This document shows, in pieces, positions 10,977-22,343 of a DNA stretch of 64,000 nucleotides. The number at the start of each line of letters is the position of its first letter. Positions within the stretch are counted from its first letter, which is position 1. The position numbers and the translations under genes are program-made. Source of the stretch: Dactylorhiza incarnata (Eukaryota > Streptophyta > Magnoliopsida > Asparagales > Orchidaceae); the NCBI GenBank assembly GCA_033032865.1, contig JAWHQI010000013.1:8680001-8744000 (forward strand), read 5' to 3'. A model generated the notes under the pieces. It worked only from the letters and a program-made list of their open reading frames with translations. It had not been told where the DNA came from and ran no database searches.

Positions 10977-12640
10977 TGATGCGATTATTCGGCAAGTGCA
11001 CCGGTCGCGCAAGTAATAATAATGGGGAAAATCCCCGAGTGTCGGTCTCTTGAGGAACACAGTAAGGTGGAGTTAGGTTTCGAGGAAGGACTTGAGATTG
11101 AAGCCCTTAAATCGGATGGAATACGGGGGAGTTGGGTTGGCTTTTGGAAAATAAAATAAAAGCTATCAACTACTCCTATGCAATGCCGCTATGCAATGCT
11201 TCGCTTGGCGGGATGCAGACTCGGAAGGCCTTGAGCGCGCTGCGTCGAAAGGGCGGATGGACGAGTAGGCAAGCGGAATCGAACTATGCAGGCCTTGAGC
11301 GCACTGCTTCGTTAGGCGGGATGGAATACACGGGCCACGATGCCACGCTTCGGTAGGCGGATGGACGAGTAGGCTAACGGAATGAGGGTCGCAAGCACCT
11401 CATCGACAAGCACGCCACTAGCAATTGCTAGTGCGGCACCGGACGTGACGGCGGGATGGAGGATGGAATGGGGCGCACCTCAAGCACACAAATAAACAAA
11501 AAGAGTATTTCACATAGACATGAAATAACTTTAAATAGCAAGGTCTATAGTGTTCTTCATCAAAATACAAAAGATCTAACTATTACAACAATCAATAAGA
11601 GGAGAACAAGGCAAGAAATCGACCGAATCCGAAGGCTCGTTGGAGATTCACGGTTGGAATTGCCGGGTTGTCAATCCGCGTCCAAGCTCGGTCCGCAACT
11701 ACGTCCGGGGTAGAGAGAGCTGTCACGACTCTCCAATGGACCCGTCTTCTTCGTGTCACGATCCGGTAGAGGTTGCAAACTTCCTCTTTCTTGATGGTAA
11801 TTGCGGCTAGGTCTTCCTTTGGAGCTCTTGGATGAAGGAGGAGGCCGAGAGGAAACTCCGGCTCAAGATTGGCGTGAAGAGCAAGCCCGGAGCACCTCCA
11901 TATGGTGGGCGACGGTGGAGGGGCGAATCTGTAGGGAACCGGGCGGAAAACGGCGGAAGAAAATCGGGGGCTTACCTAAAATCGCGAGCAGGACAATTTA
12001 TAGGCGCTGGAATAAACAGTGCGCACGGTCATTGGCACACGACCAGTAGTCGTGCGCACTAGAATTCGGTGATCGTGCGCTCTGCCTGGACGGAACCTGC
12101 AAAGGCAGAAATTATAAAATAACATATTCGCACGACCAGTGGCGCACGACCGGTGGTCGTGCGCACTATCGTAGGTGGTCGTGCGCACTGATTGAAACAG
12201 AACTCAAGAAATTGATGATAAGCGCGCACGAACAGTGGCGCACGACCGGTGGTCGTGCACACTAGCGTAGATGGTCGTGCGCACTGCACCAAACAGAACT
12301 CATAAAAAAGGGTTAAGTGCACACGATCAGTGGCACACGACCAGTGGTCGTGCGCAATAGAACCGGTGATCGTGCGCAGTGTTCCTGTGCAGAATTGCAC
12401 CGGAAACACCTGCACGACACCTGTTCCAGCGTACGACACCAAACTAGCCACTGAAAGTGGGACTTAACATCGCAAGAAAACTAATAACAAAGAAAGATAC
12501 GAAATAACACCAAAATGGGCCTAGAAGTGCACATAGCAAGTGATAACAAATATAAGCTAAAACAAGGCTAAAGTGCAGTTGAATGACAAGATAAACGGCC
12601 CAGATGAGTCCATATATGTGTATATAATCGGGACTCATCA
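10977..12640 (-). mobile_element. Athila-type solo LTR (1664 bp), target duplication GAACT
   Basis: Plus-strand edges TGATGCG...ACTCATCA; on the minus strand it starts TGATGAGTCCCGAT, the same family as 18156 and 25868. GAACT flanks it at 10972-10976 and 12641-12645. It lies inside the Tat-like gag. A TATAAATT box is near 11994-12003 on the minus strand. No internal sequence remains, so it formed by LTR-LTR recombination. Confidence 0.92.
12005..12420 (-). repeat. GCGCACGACC/GGTCGTGCGC dyad array in the solo LTR
   Basis: Four to five blocks of CGCACGACCGGTGGTCGTGC-type palindromes, each next to ACAGAACTC (GAGTTCTGT on the sense strand) and an AT-rich spacer. It lies upstream of the TATA box, that is in U3. 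Confidence 0.85.
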
Positions 12641-13690
12641 GAACTCACCAGTATGAGTGTCCACGACCGCGGGGCCCATCCTAACGGAGGACCTGAAGCT
12701 CAGTATCACCGCGACCGCACTGAAGCAGCATACCGTGAGCCAGTAGACGTAAGGCTCATGCGTGAAGAAGTTTGTGACATAATTTTTGAAGAGCACAAAT
12801 GAGCAAGGCAGCGTGCCGCTTTGGCCCCTCGCCCTCTCGATCGTCGCTCACCGTTCGCACCAGAGGTTCTGGCAAATCCAATTCCCATTGGCTTCAAGCT
12901 CCCAAAGATTGAGATGTACAACAGAGCAGGCGACCCATCGGAGCACGTCGGTCACTTCGCAATCATGATGCAACTCTGTAATGCCCCAGATCCATTGTTG
13001 TGCCAGGCATTCCCGGCAACTTTGAAAGGACAGGCTCTCACCTGGTTCCTATCCCTGAAGGACTTTGAAATCAAGGATTTCGTAGAGCTGACTCAACAAT
13101 TCACGGACCAGTTCATCCCTAGCCGCAGGATAGTCAAAGTTCCTTCCCACCTGTCCGGGATCCGTCAAGGCGAAAGGGGAACCCTTAAAGATTTCTTTCG
13201 TCGTTTCACCACTGAGGCACGACAAATCCCTGGGATAAGACTGGAGATCCTGCGAGGTTTTCTCCTCGGAGGGCTCCACCCTGGTGGCTTCCACTCTGCA
13301 CTAATGCGGGAAACCGTGCCCAGCTATCCCGATCTCGTTCGACGGATCAATGCCCAGATCATCGCCGACGAAGCAATTGAAGCGCATCAACAACAGTTTG
13401 ATAGAGGCGTGAAAAGGAAAAGGGAGCAAAAGGCTTCATCAGTCCTCAGGAGGAACAATGAATGTCATAGCAATCCACGACCTCGGCAGCACCAAAGAAA
13501 CACGCCCCTCAATACCTCCAGAACCAACATATTTTACGCAATCAAAGGCAACGAAGCGCTCCGCAAGTCCAGACCTCTCGCTAAAAACACGGGAGACCAG
13601 ACAAAATATTGTGAGTTCCACCGTGGACAAGGACATGACACGGAAAACTTCTCCAAGCTTAAGGATGAAATCGAGTGACTCATCCAACAA

Positions 13691-13996
13691 GGCCTACTAA
13701 GGAAATTCCTACGAGGCTAGGCACCGATTCAGCCAGCAGGAGATCAACAAACGCCTCACCAAAAAGTACTGGGAGGCAACCCTTAAGTCAGTCATTCTGG
13801 GAGAATGCTTCACACCTATTAGCAGGGCTCTACCCGCGCCACTGAAATATTCTACCAACTTTGTTTCTATAAGAACCTTGTGTAAATTGCCACTATAACT
13901 AATAGCTTTCAAAGTTGATCATTTCAGGCATGTCATCCCACATGCTATCGAAATTACGTATTCACTTCGCCCAAAGGAAAGGACGTCTATTTGAAT
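13691..13996 (+). other. Remnant of the gag-protease junction, then non-coding
   Basis: The first ~40 bp continue the gag C-terminal region in a broken frame. The rest shows no domain. Pol is absent from here to the polypurine tract. Confidence 0.5.
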
Positions 13997-14633
13997 GAAC
14001 ATCAGCTGCCTTCGAGCAGTGCGCTAATGAACAGCACCTACCTTCGGGCAGTGCGCTATTGAACAGCACCTGCCTCCGGGCAGTGCGCTAATGAACATCA
14101 CCTGCCTCCGGGCAGTGCGCTAATGAATAGCACCTGCCTCTGGGCAGTGCGCTAATGAACAGCACCCGCCTCCGGGCAGTGCGCTAATGAACAGCACTTT
14201 CCTCCGAGCAGTGTGCTAATGAACAGCACCTGCCTCCGGGCAGTGCGCTAATGAACAGCACCTGCCTCCGGGCAGTGTGCTAATGAACAGCGCCTACCTC
14301 TGGGCAGTGCGCTAATGAACAGCACCTGCCTCCGGGCAGTGCGCTAATGAACAGCACCTGCCTCCGGGCAGTGCGCTAATGAACAGCACCTGCCTCCGGG
14401 CAGTGCGCTAATGAACAGCACCTGCCTCTGGGCAGGCGCTAAAGAACAGCACCTGCCTTTGGGAAGTGCGCTAATGAACAGCAACTTCCTCCGGGCATCG
14501 CGCTAATGAACAGCAACTGCCTCTGAGCAGCGCGCTAATGAACAGTAACTACCTCCGGGCAGCGTGCTAATGAACAGCAACTTCCTCCGGGCAGCGCGCT
14601 AATGAATATCAACTGCCTCCGGGCAGCGCGCTC
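13997..14633 (+). repeat. 32-bp tandem repeat, about 20 units
   Basis: Consensus GAACAGCACCTGCCTCCGGG followed by CAGTGCGCTAAT. It occupies the space where a Tat element would have pol or a 3' untranslated region. A single related unit (GGGCAGTGCGCTAATGACAT) sits in the 3' LTR at about 15257, suggesting exchange between the internal array and the LTR. Confidence 0.92.
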
Positions 14634-14765
14634 ACAGCAATCTCTCACTGCTGTTGATTGAAGTTTCGCCCTTCTCCACCGCAGTAAGGTCCTGACGTCG
14701 TAAGTGTTTTCCCCTCCTATGTTCGTACACGGTTTGAATACATACGCTCTTCACCGACCAAACCA

Positions 14766-15062
14766 ATCTTCTATCATATAAAAAGTCGCGATTTCAGACT
14801 CGCGCAAACTTTATCTTTTACTATATAAAAAGCCGTGAGCTCAGACTCACGCAAATCTATCTTCTACTATGTAAAAAGCCGCGAGCTCAGACTCGCGCAA
14901 ATCTATCTTCTACTATGTAAAAAGCCGCGAGCTCAGACTCGCGCAAATCTATCTTCTACTATGTAAAAAGCCGCGAGCTCAGACTTGCGCAAACTTATCT
15001 TCTTTTATGTAAAACGACGTGAGCTCAGACTCGCGCAAACTTATCTTCTATTATGTGAAAAA
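14766..15062 (+). repeat. 46-bp tandem repeat, about six units, with CGCGAG...CTCGCG stem
   Basis: Each unit contains CGCGAGCTCAGACTCGCG, a 6-bp stem with a 6-nt loop, and TATCTTCTACTATGTAAAAA filler. It follows the 32-bp array and precedes the polypurine tract. Confidence 0.88.
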
Positions 15063-15182
15063 TTGCACGCTCATCCTTCAATAGCAATTCCTACCCAAGG
15101 TGCCACGAAGATAGCAATGATCGAAGCCGCCGCGGAAAAAATCAAAACCTTCAAGCTCCTCCGCAAGTAATTCGGACTCCGA

Positions 15183-15198
15183 AGGTTTGGGGGGCTTA
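15183..15198 (+). promoter_or_regulatory. Polypurine tract of the Tat-like element
   Basis: AGGTTTGGGGGGCTTA stands directly before the LTR start TGATGTGCACC at 15199. Confidence 0.7.
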
Positions 15199-15339
15199 TG
15201 ATGTGCACCCGTAAAGATGATACGTGATGTGGTCTCACAAAACGTTCATGCAGTGCATTCGGGCAGTGCGCTAATGACATCACTCGCCTCATTTGGTGGA
15301 GGAAATGGGTTTGACCAAGATAAACCCCATTATCCCCGT

Positions 15340-15650
15340 AACCACCCATCATGGGGTGTAAATAGTAAAATCCCCCATCATAGGGTGCAAATAGTAAAAA
15401 TCCCCCATCATGGGGTGCAAATAGTAAAAATCCCCCATCATGGGGTGCAAATAGTAAAATCTCACATCATGGGGTGCAAATAGTAAAATCCCACATCATG
15501 AGGGTGCAAATAGTAAAATCCCCCATCATGGGGTGCAAATAGTAAAATCCTCCAACACGTGGGTGTAAATAGTAAAATCCTCCAACATGTGGGTGTAAAT
15601 AGTAAAATCCTCCAACATAGGGGTGCAAATAGTAAAATCCTTCAATACGG
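15340..15650 (+). repeat. 29-bp tandem repeat with CCCCATCATGGGG dyad, about 11 units
   Basis: Units carry AAAATCCCCCATCATGGGG and GTGCAAATAGT. The dyad CCCCAT-C-ATGGGG is perfect in most units. It lies in U3, upstream of the TATA box. Confidence 0.9.
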
Positions 15651-15868
15651 TCTGCGTATAACAAATAATATGGTTATGGTGTGCGCATAATTATATCCGT
15701 CATATGAATACATATCACCGCAAAACTATACAAACTAGTGTGTGCGTAGCTATATTCATGATAAGTGTGTGTATAACACATAAATTGGTTATGGTGTGCG
15801 GGTAGTCGCATAACCACCATAACTACCCTAACCACCCATTTAATTATGAAAGTGCCACCCTCAAAAAC

Positions 15869-15876
15869 TATAAATA
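15869..15876 (+). promoter_or_regulatory. TATA box of the Tat-like 3' LTR
   Basis: CTATAAATAGAAC context, about 670 bp into the LTR. Transcription from here would place the 27-bp array in the RNA leader. Confidence 0.65.
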
Positions 15877-15984
15877 GAACCCCCAAGGCTTCTCTTTTTT
15901 CCATCTTCTCCTCCTCCATCCCTCCCCGCTTTTGAGACTCTCTCTCCGGCCGGGAAAATCCTCCGACGAATTTTCTCTCTCCTC

Positions 15985-16880
15985 CTTCTTCCTTGCGCGC
16001 TCACAAGCGCGCCTCCTCCTTGCGCGCTCCCAAGCGCGCGTCCTCCTTGCGTGCTCCCAAGCGTGCGTCCTCTTTGCGCGCTCCCAAGCGCGCGTCCTCC
16101 TTGCACGCTCCCAAGCGCGCTTCCTCCTTGCGCGCTCCCCAGCGCGCGTCGTCCTTGCACGCTCCCAAGCGCGCGTCCTCCTTACGAGCTCCCAAGCGCG
16201 CGTCCTCCTTGCGCGCTCCCAAGCGCGTGTCCTCCTTGCGCGCTCACAAGCGCGCGTCCTCCTTGCGCGCTCCGAAGCGCGCGTCCTCCTTGCGCACTCC
16301 CAAGCGCACGTCCTCCTTGCGCGCTCCCAACCGCGCGTCCTCCTTGCGCGCTCACAAGCGTGCGTCCTCCTTGCGTGCTCCCAAGCGCGCGTCCTCCTTG
16401 CGCGCTCCCAAGCACGTGTCCTCCTTCCGCGCTCCCCAGCATGCGTCCTCCTTGCGCGCGTCCTCCTTGCGCGCATCCTCCTTGCGCATTCCCCAGCGCG
16501 CATCCTCCTTGCGCGCTCCTAAGCGCGCGTCCTCCTTGCGTGCTCACAAGCGCGCCTCCTCCTTGCGCGCTCCCAAGCACGCCTCCTCCTTGCAGGCTCC
16601 CAAGAGCGCCGCCTCCTTGCATGCTCACAAGAGCGCGTCCTCCTAGCGCGCTCACAAGTGCACGTCCTCCTTGTGCGCTCACAAGCGCGCGTCCTCCTTG
16701 CGCGCTTACAAGCGCACGTCCTCCTTGCGCGCACACAAGCGGGTCTCCTCCTTGCGCGCTCGCAAGCGCGCCTCCACCTTGCGCGCTCACAAGCGCGCCT
16801 CCTCCATGCGCGCTCACAAGCGCGCCGCCTCCTTGCATGCTCACAAGCGCGCCTCCTCCTTGCGCGCTCACAAGCGCGCC
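15985..16880. repeat. 27-bp hairpin array in the Tat-like 3' LTR (about 33 units)
   Basis: Units such as GCGCGCTCCCAAGCGCGC plus GTCCTCCTT. The 5' LTR copy keeps about nine units because it is cut off, so true expansion cannot be judged here. The array gives long stop-free frames on both strands with HKRASSLRA-like and LARSQARVL-like repeats that I treat as artefacts. Confidence 0.92.
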
Positions 16881-17554
16881 TCTGTGTGCTCCGCTCAAAG
16901 CGCGCCCCTGTGCACTCCTCTCCAAGCGCTCCTTCGTGTGCTCCGCTCCAAGCGCGCCTCTGTGCACTCCGCTCCGAGCGTACCATTGTGCGCTCTGCTC
17001 CAAGAACACCTTCGTGTGCTCCGCTTCAAGCACTCCTCCGTGCGCTCAAGAACAAGCACGCCTCTGTGCGCTCAAGAACAAACGTGTCATCCAGCGTCAA
17101 GACCAGCACTCCAAACTCCTCTCGCGCAGTAGGAGACAAGCCATAGAGACAAAGACACACAGAGCGCATCGATCCAATCTTCGAGCAGCATTCAAAGCCT
17201 CAAAAGCACTTAGAGCGCAGCATCCCCCTCTGCAGCAGGAGGAAGACTTAGCTCCGTGAGCGGTGTCCTGTCACCCTCTGAACCTCTCTCTCTCTCTCTC
17301 TCAACAATTGTAACGAGAGGCGGCCTGTCGCCCTCGAGTTCTTCAAAAAAGCTCTGTACAACCAACAAATAGTGGATGTTTTGGTCGGCACCAGGCGAAC
17401 CGCGTGGTTTTTCACCCAGTTGACGGGTTTTCCACGTTAAAAAAATTGTCTTGTCATCTTTCCCTTTTCTGTGACTGTGTGCACGCTCGAACGCTCCCGG
17501 GCTAAGACGGTTCAATTTAGTCTGATCTACCGGAGCCTTGAGTGGACCGCAACA

Positions 17555-18155
17555 GTATATATATATTTATATATATATATAACCGGTTATATATATAATA
17601 AATTATAATTATAAATTTAATTATATATAAACGTGTATAAAATTTTATATAAACTTTATAAAAACGTTTTTATAAAAATTTCATATAAATTTTTTATATA
17701 AAATTTTACGAGCAGCTCCGCATGGGCTTCGCCCATGCTCACTGACTTTTAGCGGGCTGCACGCGCTTTGGAGCGGGCTGCGCGTGCATTCGAGCGAGCT
17801 GCGCCTGCATTCGAGCGGGTTGCGCCCGCATTCTATAGTACCCAGCCGGCGACGGCGGGCTTCGCCCGTCCCCAGCGGACTTCGCCCGCAACATATACAT
17901 ATGAGTACTCAAAATGACCGTAAAAAAATATACATCAATATTTTATAATTTTTTTTTTCAAAAACATTTATATTTACACAAAAAATCATTTTAAACTTTT
18001 TTTATTTATAGTTGTTAAAGATATATAAAATTTCTTTATATAAAAATGAATGACAATTTGACATTAATTTATTAACATAATTTTAGAATAAAAATAACTA
18101 TCGCGCAAGGGCCCCGCACGTACGCAAAGACACTCTCGTGCGCACGCGCGACCAC
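17555..18155. other. AT-rich DNA with GGGCTTCGCCC hairpins; no gene seen
   Basis: 17555-17705 is AT dinucleotide-rich. 17706-17890 is GC-rich, with hairpins GCATGGGCTTCGCCCATGC, GGCGGGCTTCGCCCG and a three-fold GAGCGGGCTGCGCCTGCATTC-type repeat. 17900-18100 is AT-rich again. No element edges are certain. Confidence 0.5.
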
Positions 18156-19668
18156 TGATGAGTCCTGATCATATACACATTTATGGACTCATCCGGGCCG
18201 TTATTTAGTCATTTCTCCGCACTTTAGCCTTGTTTTAGTTTATATTTGATAATCCATGCTAGGTGCACATCTTGGCCCACTTTGGTGTGATTTTCGTGTT
18301 TTTTGTCTTTAGTAGTATTCTTGTGCTGTTAGGTGCCACTTTCAGTGGCTAGATCTGTGGTTATGCTGGAATAGGAGTCGTGCAAGTGTTCCCGGTGCAA
18401 TTCTGCACAGGAACACTGCGCACGATCACCGGTTCTATTGCGCACGACCACTGGTCGTGCGCCACTGATCGTGTGCACTTAACCCTTTTTCACGAGTTCT
18501 GTTTGGTGCAGTGCGCACGACCACCAACGCCAGTGCGCACGACCACCGGTCGTGCGCCACTGCTCGTGCGCACTTATCATTAAAATTCTGAGTTCTGTTT
18601 GCTGTATTGCGCACGACCATCAACGATAGTGCGCACGACCACCGGTCGTGCTCCACTGGTCGTGCGAACATTTTATTTTATAATTTCGTATCTTGCAGGT
18701 TCCTCCCAGGCAGTGCGCACGATCGCAGAATTCCAGTGCGCACGACCACTGGTCGTGCGCCAATGACCGTGCGCAGTATTCAATCCAGCGCCTATTTAAA
18801 CGTCTGTTGCGATTTTAGGGCGATCGATCACGGGCGGGAGCGGGATTCCTGTTCCGTACGCCGCCGATTTCCACCGTGGGACACCTCCACTTCATCTTCT
18901 ACGCAAGGGGAAGCCTCCTCCACCCATTCCAAGACTTCCTCCATTGTCCGTGAGTGTTCTCCATCGTCCGCAAGCCTCCAAGCAACCATTCTCTCATTCC
19001 GCCCGGTGAGAAGAAGAAGGAACCTGAAGTCGAAGACGACGGAGCTACGTAGGGAGATCGTGACAGCTCTCTACGCCGGAAGCATAGTCCGCCCGAGTCC
19101 GGAGGTAGCCCGACAACCTACCATTCCGGCCGTGAACGGCCGCTAGTCTTCACCATCGGTTATTTCTTTCCTCTTTCCTCCATTGTACTCTTTGAACCGT
19201 GCAATACTCGAATATTGTGATGTTTATTTTGATGGAAATGAATATTTCTTTGTTGTTCTTCATGGTTTGGTGGTGATTCAGTCCGCTTTCTCACACTCAC
19301 TCGCGCACGCACGCAAGGTGTTTGATCCGCGTTAGCAAGAGCTAACGGCGGTTGTGAAGAGGTGTTTGCGACCCTCACCCTCTCGCACTTGAGTTCGATT
19401 CATCCGCCTCACGAAGCACGGCATCGCGGTCGTTGCATCCACCTCACTTTGCGAAGCGGTGTTTTCGAGCCGCATTTCTTTTTGTTGTTGATAAGATTAG
19501 GAAAACCAACCAAAAGCCCCATCTTTGTGTTTGTTGAACGCTTGTGTAACAATAATCACTGCGCGATTCGTTCACCCATCCTGCATTCCTCAAGAGACCG
19601 ACATCCGGGGAATTTATTCTCCACAATTATTACTTGACAGCGACCGGTGCACTTGCCGACACGCATCA
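18156..19668 (+). mobile_element. Athila-type solo LTR (1513 bp), target duplication ACCAC
   Basis: Starts TGATGAGTCCTGATC and ends GACACGCATCA; ACCAC flanks it at 18151-18155 and 19669-19673. The sequence is close to the 5' LTR at 25868-27477. The GCGCACGACC array is at about 18415-18775, upstream of a CTATTTAAACG TATA-like box near 18790. Confidence 0.94.
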
Positions 19669-19673
19669 ACCAC

Positions 19674-20140
19674 CTCCGAGCACAAGCGCACACACGACGC
19701 TAGCTCGGGAGAGCATTTTTAGCCCGAGAGAGTATTTTTTCGGCCGGACACGTGTTTTTCACACGAGCGCACGTTTTATGCCTAGTCGCACGTTTTGCAT
19801 TTGCATGCATTTTTGACCAGGTGCATTGTCTCCTAAGCGTGCATTTTCGCTTGGGAGCGCATTTTTACCCTGACACGCATTTTCATTTTCTCCAAGGTGC
19901 ATTTTAGCCAAGTCACGCATTTTTTTGCGGACATGCATTTTTCACACAGGTGCAAGTTTTTGCCAAAGCGCGCATTTTTGCTAATTGTTTCACAAAACCC
20001 AGCTGCATGTACAGTTTCGTCATCTTCTCTTTTTTCGTCGATTTTGCCACGCCATCATGTTTTCTCATTATATCGTTATTTTTTCATTAAGGAAAATTGT
20101 GTTATGATCTAGTCATTTCTTCCTTTTCTTGTATCTCATT
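19674..20140. repeat. Dispersed GCATTTT-type degenerate repeat
   Basis: Between 19700 and 19985 the words CGCATTTTT/TGCATTTTT recur about every 25-35 bp with varied spacers. No ORF with a recognisable domain is present; the rest is unassigned. Confidence 0.5.
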
Positions 20141-20840
20141 ACACACAGACACACACACACACACACAGACACACACACACACACACATGCACAGACACAC
20201 AAACACGGACACACACACGCAATCACACACACACAGGCACACAAGCACACACAGACACACATAGACACATAGACACACACACATACACACACATGCACAA
20301 ACAAACAAACACATACACACACAGACGACACACACTGCACATATACACAGACACGGACACAGATAAACACAAATACAGACACATACATACACACATGCAC
20401 AAACATAGACACACAAACACACAGACACATACACAAACACAAACACAAACACAAACACAGAAATAGACACATAGACACAGACACATAGACACATACACGC
20501 ATATATAACTGGAGATCACACAGACACAAACACAGACGCATACACACATATATAGCTGGAGATCACACATACACAGATAGATACATATACATACACACAC
20601 AGAGGCACAAATGACACAAACACAAACTGACACAGACACACTGGCACACCGACACACACACACACACACAGATATAGATATATGACACAGACAGACACAA
20701 ACACACAAACAAAGACACACATACACAAACACAAACACACATGCACAAACACACATAGACATACAAATACAGACAGACACAGGCACAGTCATACATTACA
20801 AGCTAGAGATCACACATACACAGACACACACACACATGCA
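20141..20840. repeat. CA/GACACA-rich microsatellite block, about 700 bp
   Basis: Almost pure ACAC, AGAC and ATAC words. Three copies of CTGGAGATCACAC or CTAGAGATCACAC are embedded near 20501-20521, 20549-20568 and 20801-20817, hinting at a duplicated larger unit. The minus-strand Cys/Val-rich frames are artefacts of the dinucleotide. Confidence 0.93.
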
Positions 20841-22338
20841 TACTTAAATAATTTGTTTCACATATAATTCAATCACATCACGTGTGATGATCATCGCGTT
20901 GAGTTTTTTCTCGACAGGCTCAAGCTCGAGTTGAGTTTTTTTTTAGCCGGCTCATCGAGCTCTCGAGAAGGCTCGACTCAACTTGCATCCCTACACGAGA
21001 TAAGTTTTATAAGGAAATCGGGGAAAAACTTGGATAAAAATAAACTTTTTTGTATATTAATTTTGCATTTCAAAATAAATTCTTATGATTTTTAATGACT
21101 TAACTAAGAACATCAATTTTTGGAGGGAAAAATAAAAAATTCCCCCCAAATTTTTTTTATTCCCATGCTTTCTCATCTAACTCAATGACTATTCATTTCA
21201 GTCTCTCCTATAACCCTGCTCATCTTTTCCCATCGCCTTTTCTTATCTCCTTCTCCCGTCGTCGCTCATCCCTCTCGCATGACATTTCTCTCCTCCTCAA
21301 TCTCCCTTGCAACATCAGGCATCCTCCTTCTGCACCTGCCTTCAGTGTCTATTTCGCCACTCTCGCCCTTCTCCCCATCTACCCTCATCGGCGACCTAGG
21401 GCTGGGCCAACTAGTTCCGACCACCTCTTAACAGATCTCTACGCCCGACTACCATCGTAGCCATGTCCTTCGCTGCTTCAGGTTCCAACTGACCTGGATT
21501 TAGTTTTTTACAGTTGAAACATCTATATCTTTATTATATGTTATTATATAAGAGAAGAGGAAAGAGGATATGGTGAAACTTTCCTCTACCCAAAACACCC
21601 TCATCAAAGCCTTCTTACTTTCAAAATCATAGGGGTAATGGGTCATTTGGTTTTCCCGCTAGGTTTTGCAGCTCCTTTCATTTTGTCGCTCCTCCCAAAA
21701 AATGACTGGCACGCCACTTCAGTCCTCGACTACTGCCCGACGTATGGTAAATCACGCACACCTCCTCTACATAAAAAAATGGTATTCCACCTCGGCAAAG
21801 CAGGCAGGCATCGACCGCTAAAATGCTAAAATGCTCCTCCTCCACATAGCTCCTCCGCAACCTCATCCACGGCTTATCCTCCGCAGCTCCTCCTCGACGG
21901 TTCCTCTGCAACCTTCGCATCATCCCAAGGTATTTCCAAGCCACTCAACTTCCGCCTCCCTGATCTTCCAACCTCATTACCATTTCTTTTCATCATCATC
22001 ATCATCACTCAACTTCCGCCTCCCTGATCTTCCAAGCGTCATCGCCATTTCTTTTCATCATCAGCTCTTAAGGAAATAAAGCCCATCTTTCATCACTCAA
22101 CCTTATTGCCATTTCTTTTCATCTTCGCTATTTCTTTTCATCACTCAACTTTAATCTTCTCTCAAGTATTTGCAACCAGCTCTTAAGGAAATAAAGCTCG
22201 TCTACATTTGCATCAGCTGCAATCATCCCTGCATCGCCCATCCATATTTTAGCATGGACCTATCCCCTTCTATCTTTCTCCCAGGTTTATTTTCTCTCCC
22301 CTTTTTATATTTTTTCCTTAAACTCAAGTATAATATTC
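20841..22338. other. Unassigned DNA; pyrimidine-rich, possible Helitron-like start near 21515
   Basis: 20900-20990 carries GCTCGAGTTGAG/CTCGACTCAACTTG inverted words. 21185-21460 is pyrimidine-rich with a 91-aa frame of no known domain. Near 21515, TCTATATCTTTATTATATG followed by a GGTGAAACTTTCCTCTACCC context looks like plant Helitron 5' ends, but I see no hairpin-CTRR 3' end. CACTCAACTTCCGCCTCCCT and CAGCTCTTAAGGAAATAAAG are each duplicated locally, and a CAT repeat lies at about 21990. Confidence 0.35.
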
Positions 22339-22343
22339 ATATC

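Larger units (their letters stand above)
10875..13678 (+). pseudogene. gag: Tat-like gag, split by a solo LTR
   Basis: The first part is 10875-10976. After removing the solo LTR and one GAACT copy, the frame continues at 12646. TGA at 12800 interrupts it, then it is open 12821-13678 (285 aa). The gag core is clear: DPSEHVGHFAIMMQLCNAPD, LCQAFPATLKGQALTWF, RQGERGTLKDFFRRFTTEA. Near the end a nucleocapsid motif reads YCEFHRGQGHDTENF; the last Cys expected in Tat elements is Phe, so zinc binding is probably lost. TGA at 13676-13678 ends it where protease would normally follow. An upstream stop after a short ATG stretch near 10930 adds to the decay. Confidence 0.8.
9854..17554 (+). mobile_element. 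Tat-like Ty3/gypsy element without pol
   Basis: Plus-strand element: partial 5' LTR 9854-10779, primer site TTTGGCACCGTCTGTGGGAA, gag, then tandem arrays where pol should be, a polypurine tract and a complete 3' LTR 15199-17554. The gag matches the Tat lineage (AFPATLKGQALTWF, RQGERGTLKDFFRRF). No RT, RNase H or integrase is present, so it is a non-autonomous derivative. Without the solo LTR its internal part is only about 2.75 kb. The 5' end was displaced leftwards by the insertion of B and A. Confidence 0.85.
15199..17554 (+). repeat. 3' LTR of the Tat-like element (2356 bp)
   Basis: Starts TGATGTGCACC after the polypurine tract and ends ACCGCAACA, matching the 5' LTR end at 10779. It contains a 29-bp array in U3, a TATA box at 15869 and about 33 units of the 27-bp hairpin array in R-U5. 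GTATA after the end is a possible target duplication; its partner is outside the window. Confidence 0.85.

Noticed and set aside
13997..14633. CRISPR-like array of 32-bp units
   Set aside because: Units are head to tail with no unique spacers, and the context is a plant retrotransposon.
15868..17259. Frames of 200-400 aa on both strands, the longest in this part of the window
   Set aside because: Same 27-bp array in the 3' LTR of the Tat-like element; repeats of ARSQARVL/CALPSARPP type are a by-product of the repeat.
20102..20792. Cys/Val-rich minus-strand frames up to 189 aa that look like a small secreted protein
   Set aside because: Translation of a CA/TG dinucleotide block; no start context, no conserved pattern beyond the repeat.
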